Assembly (NCBI GenBank): GCA_902763615.1
Contig: CACWSX010000017.1
Coordinates: forward strand, 1 to 64,000
DNA length: 64,000 bases
From: an uncultured Prevotellaceae bacterium
GTDB taxonomy: Bacteria > Bacteroidota > Bacteroidia > Bacteroidales > Bacteroidaceae
Direction: 5' to 3'
Both the position numbers and the translations under genes were made by a program. The notes below the pieces were generated by a model, which was not told where the DNA came from, did no database searches, and worked only from the letters and a program-made list of their open reading frames with translations. Shown here piece by piece: positions 61,055 to 64,000 of the stretch. The number at the start of each line of letters is the position of its first letter. The stretch's first letter is position 1.

Positions 61055-62677
61055 TTAATAGCCAGGATTCTGAGTCCAACCGACATTCAGATCAAGCATC
61101 TCCTGCTCAACAGGGAAGATACGATGACGCTTGTCGAAGTTGGCATCGGGGAAATTCTTATAGTGGGGGAAGAACTCATCCTCGAAGTGACCGAAACGGA
61201 TCATATCGTTACGACGCCAGTTCTCATCGAAGAACTCACGGCCACGCTCGTCATAGATATCCTGAAGCGTAGGCTCACCGTTGATCTGAGGAGCACCTGC
61301 GTATGCACGAATCTGGTTGAAGAGATCCTTAGCACCACCCTGTCCGAGGCGTGCAAGCGCCTCAGCCTTCATAAGAAGGATATCGGCAAAACGGAAGAGC
61401 GGGAGGTCGTTAGACTGGTTACGGCCGTTGTTGTAGTCATTAGGAACGATGAACCACTTGATGGAGTGGCAACCCTGCTGGAGAGCATTGTCGTCATTAC
61501 CCACATCGATGGTGTTGTCCTGCTTAATGAGATTGATCGTTTCAGTGAAGTGTACCTGCTTGCCATTATATACGAATGGCTCGTTTGTCGGACGCAGGGT
61601 CTTAGGATCACGATTGTAGACATCACCACGCAAGATGCAGAGGTTACGGATGTCGCCCTCAAGGCTGAAAAGCTTGGCAAACTCAGGTGTTACAACCATA
61701 TTGCCACCAAACGACTGTGTGAACTTGTCGGTTGAGCCATATACATTGGGCAGCATGTTCTTCAGCTGCTTGAACGAACGGGGACGTGCATACTGGAAGC
61801 CCTGAAGGTTGAGAGCATCGTATGGCATAGCATAGATAAAGTCTTCCACCTTCCAACTGTTGTCATAAGAGAACTTATGCAGATAGTCGACAGAGCCGAG
61901 ATTGAACTTGCCGCTATTAATAATCTCATCACAAGCAGCGATACAATCGTCAAGTTTGGGATTGGCAGCCGTTGCAGCATCATACTTGTCGACAGACTCT
62001 GCTGTATAAACAGCCCAGTTGATATAGAGCTTTGCAAGAAGGGCAGTTGCCATCCATTTTGTCGGTTTGCCGTAGGTGTTCTCTGTGACATCCTCTGTGA
62101 GCGAAGGAATGATCTCCGTCAGCTCCTTCTCAATCCACTCAGCCACTTCCTTTCGTGGAGAACGAGGCACCACTTCACCTTCGGCAGGCACCTTCTCAAG
62201 AATAGGTGTATCACCGAAACTATCCATCAGGATCCAGGTGAAATAGGCACGCATAGCACGAGCCGGTGCTGTCATTTGTGCAGAAGCGCCACTGCCGAGT
62301 TCCTCAAGGATCGTGTTTGCCTTTGTGATACCTGATGTCACCTCCGAATACCAGTCGAGCGATGCATCGGTAGCATAGCTGTTATGAAGGGCCTGATGGG
62401 CGTATGTTCCATCATCATAGTAGCCTCCGTCGAAAGCAAGAGCGGTAAACTCGTCGGAAGAAAGGCACTGTGCCTCCATGTAACGACGGCCAAATGTACC
62501 TGAAAGGTGGAAATAGACATCGGCCATCTTTGCCTCTACCACAATCATCGGGTCAACCCCGGAATTCTTACTCGGGTCTTCTGTATACTGAGAATTGGGA
62601 GAGACATCCAAGTCAGTACATCCGGTAAGTGCTACAGCAAATAAGCCAGCTGTAAAAATGAATTTATTTAGTTTCAT
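61055..62677 (-). CDS. SusD/RagB-like lipoprotein (second pair)
   Basis: The 540-residue protein has lipobox LTGC (Cys20) followed by TDLDVSPNSQYTEDP. SusD-type helix blocks are present (ANTILEELG; ARAMRAYFTWILMDSFGDTPI; FRFADILLMKAEALARLG) and the end has DERGREFFDENWRRNDMIRFG and RHRIFPVEQEMLDLN. It binds the ligand of the partner transporter encoded upstream (62704 onward). No glycoside hydrolase follows; the terminator at 60961 closes the operon, so the substrate is unknown. Confidence 0.93.
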   Translation of the reverse strand: MKLNKFIFTAGLFAVALTGCTDLDVSPNSQYTEDPSKNSGVDPMIVVEAKMADVYFHLSGTFGRRYMEAQCLSSDEFTALAFDGGYYDDGTYAHQALHNSYATDASLDWYSEVTSGITKANTILEELGSGASAQMTAPARAMRAYFTWILMDSFGDTPILEKVPAEGEVVPRSPRKEVAEWIEKELTEIIPSLTEDVTENTYGKPTKWMATALLAKLYINWAVYTAESVDKYDAATAANPKLDDCIAACDEIINSGKFNLGSVDYLHKFSYDNSWKVEDFIYAMPYDALNLQGFQYARPRSFKQLKNMLPNVYGSTDKFTQSFGGNMVVTPEFAKLFSLEGDIRNLCILRGDVYNRDPKTLRPTNEPFVYNGKQVHFTETINLIKQDNTIDVGNDDNALQQGCHSIKWFIVPNDYNNGRNQSNDLPLFRFADILLMKAEALARLGQGGAKDLFNQIRAYAGAPQINGEPTLQDIYDERGREFFDENWRRNDMIRFGHFEDEFFPHYKNFPDANFDKRHRIFPVEQEMLDLNVGWTQNPGY

Positions 62678-62703
62678 ATGCTTGAAATCTTATTAATTGA
62701 TAT

Positions 62704-64000
62704 TTACTTTACGGTCACAATAGCGATACGGTTAGCATGATTGGTGTCAGCTCCCTTTGCAAAAGTGCGGAGCACATTCACGCCCTTATTCTGAAGATAC
62801 TTAGCAACAGAATCAGCACGCTCCTGAGAAAGCTTCTGGTTGGCATCGGTGGTACCCTCCGGTGAAGCATAAGCCACAATCTCTACGTTAGCACCGCTCT
62901 TGATGCCATCAAGCTCGGACGTATTCTCAATCTCAGACGAATTCACTGGGAAGGTGACGACAAATGTACTCTGAACATAAGTCTCCGTATTCTTGCCAGG
63001 AACCTCCTTGACAACCTCCTTCACAACTTCCTTCACGACAGGCACTTCCTTGACGACCTCTCTGACAGCAGGCTCTGCAGCCTTCTTTGCCTTGCCACCG
63101 CCGAAGTTGATCTTCACACCAACCATAAAGGTGCGTGTGTGCGGATAACGGCTCCAGCGATAGTCGATACCTGGGTCAATACCACCAAGGTTAACTTCGG
63201 GGTCGAGGCCCTTATAGCTGGTGATGGTGAGAAGGTTATTAGCTGTACCATACAGGGTCAGATCCTGAATCCAGTCGTTGAAACAGTTGCGGAATGTGTA
63301 GCTCAGTGAGAGAGACTGCAGACGGACGTAAGTACCCTTCTCAATCCAGCGGTCAGATGGCAGTGAACCGGAAGCATCGCCAGCAGGGAATCCGAGGAAG
63401 TCCTTCAGCACGTTCTTACCGTCAGAGAACATCTGTGCACTGGTATAGTGGGCACGCGGGCCATTGTAGACATCATTGCCGAACACACCGGTGATGAAGG
63501 CATTCAGGTTCCAGTTCTTGTAGGTCAGGCTGTTGTTCCAGCCAGCGTTGATCTTAGGCTGTGCACAACCTGTGATAGCGCGGTCCTTGAGGCCTGGGTT
63601 ATTGGTGGTCTCACCTGTACGGTTGCCGTTATCGTCAAGCACATAGTACTCAGAACGTCCGTTCACCGTACCTGCATACTGATAGGTATAGAATGTACCG
63701 ATTGACTCGCCTTCCATAATTCGCTGTGTCCATCCGTTGGCAGAGACACCTGCTATCATAGGATCACCCTGAGTGAGATTGGTGGTATGGAACTGGTCGT
63801 TCTGCATCTTGTCGACAGTATTCTTGTTGTGCGACAGGTTGATGGTGGTGTTCCAGGTGAAGTCCTTGGTCTGCACAGGAACAGCATTCAATGTAAACTC
63901 GATACCCTTGTTGGTCATCTCACCCACATTGGCATCCATCCAACCATACACATACTGCGTGGTGGGAACAGGATAGCCCCAGATCAAGTCCTTGGTCTTT
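62704..64000 (-). CDS. SusC-like transporter with C-terminal OmpA-like domain (partial, N-terminus off window)
   Basis: The frame is open to the window edge. From the edge to about 63082 it is the last third of a SusC barrel (TNKGIEFTLNAVPVQTKDF; WNNSLTYKNWNLNAFITGVFGNDVYN; LTLYGTANNLLTITSYKGLDPE) ending in the normal last strand RTFMVGVKINFG. Instead of stopping, it continues with a Val/Lys/Glu linker (VREVVKEVPVVKEVVKEVV) and about 95 residues of OmpA-like domain: VVTFPVNSSEI, IVAYASPEGTTDANQKLSQERADSV, and ANRIAIVTVK. The Asp of GTTDAN and the Arg of QERA match the residues by which OmpA domains bind peptidoglycan diaminopimelate. Such a domain would tie the transporter to the cell wall. 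The SusD partner starts 26 bp downstream. Confidence 0.88.
   Translation of the reverse strand, partial: KTKDLIWGYPVPTTQYVYGWMDANVGEMTNKGIEFTLNAVPVQTKDFTWNTTINLSHNKNTVDKMQNDQFHTTNLTQGDPMIAGVSANGWTQRIMEGESIGTFYTYQYAGTVNGRSEYYVLDDNGNRTGETTNNPGLKDRAITGCAQPKINAGWNNSLTYKNWNLNAFITGVFGNDVYNGPRAHYTSAQMFSDGKNVLKDFLGFPAGDASGSLPSDRWIEKGTYVRLQSLSLSYTFRNCFNDWIQDLTLYGTANNLLTITSYKGLDPEVNLGGIDPGIDYRWSRYPHTRTFMVGVKINFGGGKAKKAAEPAVREVVKEVPVVKEVVKEVVKEVPGKNTETYVQSTFVVTFPVNSSEIENTSELDGIKSGANVEIVAYASPEGTTDANQKLSQERADSVAKYLQNKGVNVLRTFAKGADTNHANRIAIVTVK

Overview
The window looks like a chromosomal segment of a Bacteroidales bacterium, most likely Prevotella or a close relative. The evidence is SusC/SusD pairs, T9SS-type C-terminal sorting tails, DUF1573 and DUF4960 proteins, lipoproteins with short signal peptides, and many promoters of the Bacteroidetes type (TTTG, about 20 bp, then TAnnTTTG). 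No complete tRNA, rRNA, CRISPR array or intact transposase was seen. The genus is inferred from protein style only.

Layout. 1-5950: a 49-residue peptide gene, a 926-residue lipoprotein, a DUF1573 lipoprotein, two tandem copies of a ~197-nt structured RNA-like element, and an LruC-type lipoprotein. 6236-16945: mostly housekeeping genes (fused SpmA/SpmB-like membrane protein, flippase, S46 dipeptidyl-peptidase, LOG protein, DEAD-box helicase, flavodiiron protein, PfkB kinase, M16 peptidase), several with promoters so close to the start codon that the mRNAs may be almost leaderless.

16946-30813: a fructan utilisation locus resembling the B. thetaiotaomicron levan locus (BT1754-BT1763): SusC, SusD, a DUF4960 surface glycan-binding protein, a surface GH32, a periplasmic GH32, an MFS sugar transporter and fructokinase. 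Its regulator has a sugar-binding periplasmic domain joined through one membrane helix directly to an AraC DNA-binding domain, with no kinase or receiver. Three copies of an inverted repeat (ATCGTTCAT...ATGAACGAT) lie before the SusC promoter, before the periplasmic GH32 promoter, and before a third promoter that seems to make a short terminated RNA.

30922-38864: a GH92 mannosidase, a TPR histidine kinase, and a protein fusing a histidine acid phosphatase to a second GH92. This suggests attack on phosphorylated mannose-containing glycans.

39019-59336: large T9SS cargo proteins (a 2280-residue protein, a BspA-like protein, a GLUG/cohesin-like/dockerin protein, and an MBG-repeat protein broken by a frameshift), a one-component propeller/LytTR regulator, queC, a two-hairpin RNA candidate with covarying stems convergent to a 149-residue unknown gene, and a PD-(D/E)XK nuclease-like gene. 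59337-61005 is gene-poor and full of relics and repeats: a structured leader, a decayed VirE-N-type gene whose last 41 bp equal the end of queC, and eight 22-bp tandem repeats. 61055-64000: a second SusD and the end of a SusC-type transporter that carries an OmpA-like peptidoglycan-binding domain after its last barrel strand.

Short repeat families are scattered through both intergenic and coding DNA. One GC-rich element is found inside two unrelated genes and is read in two different frames.
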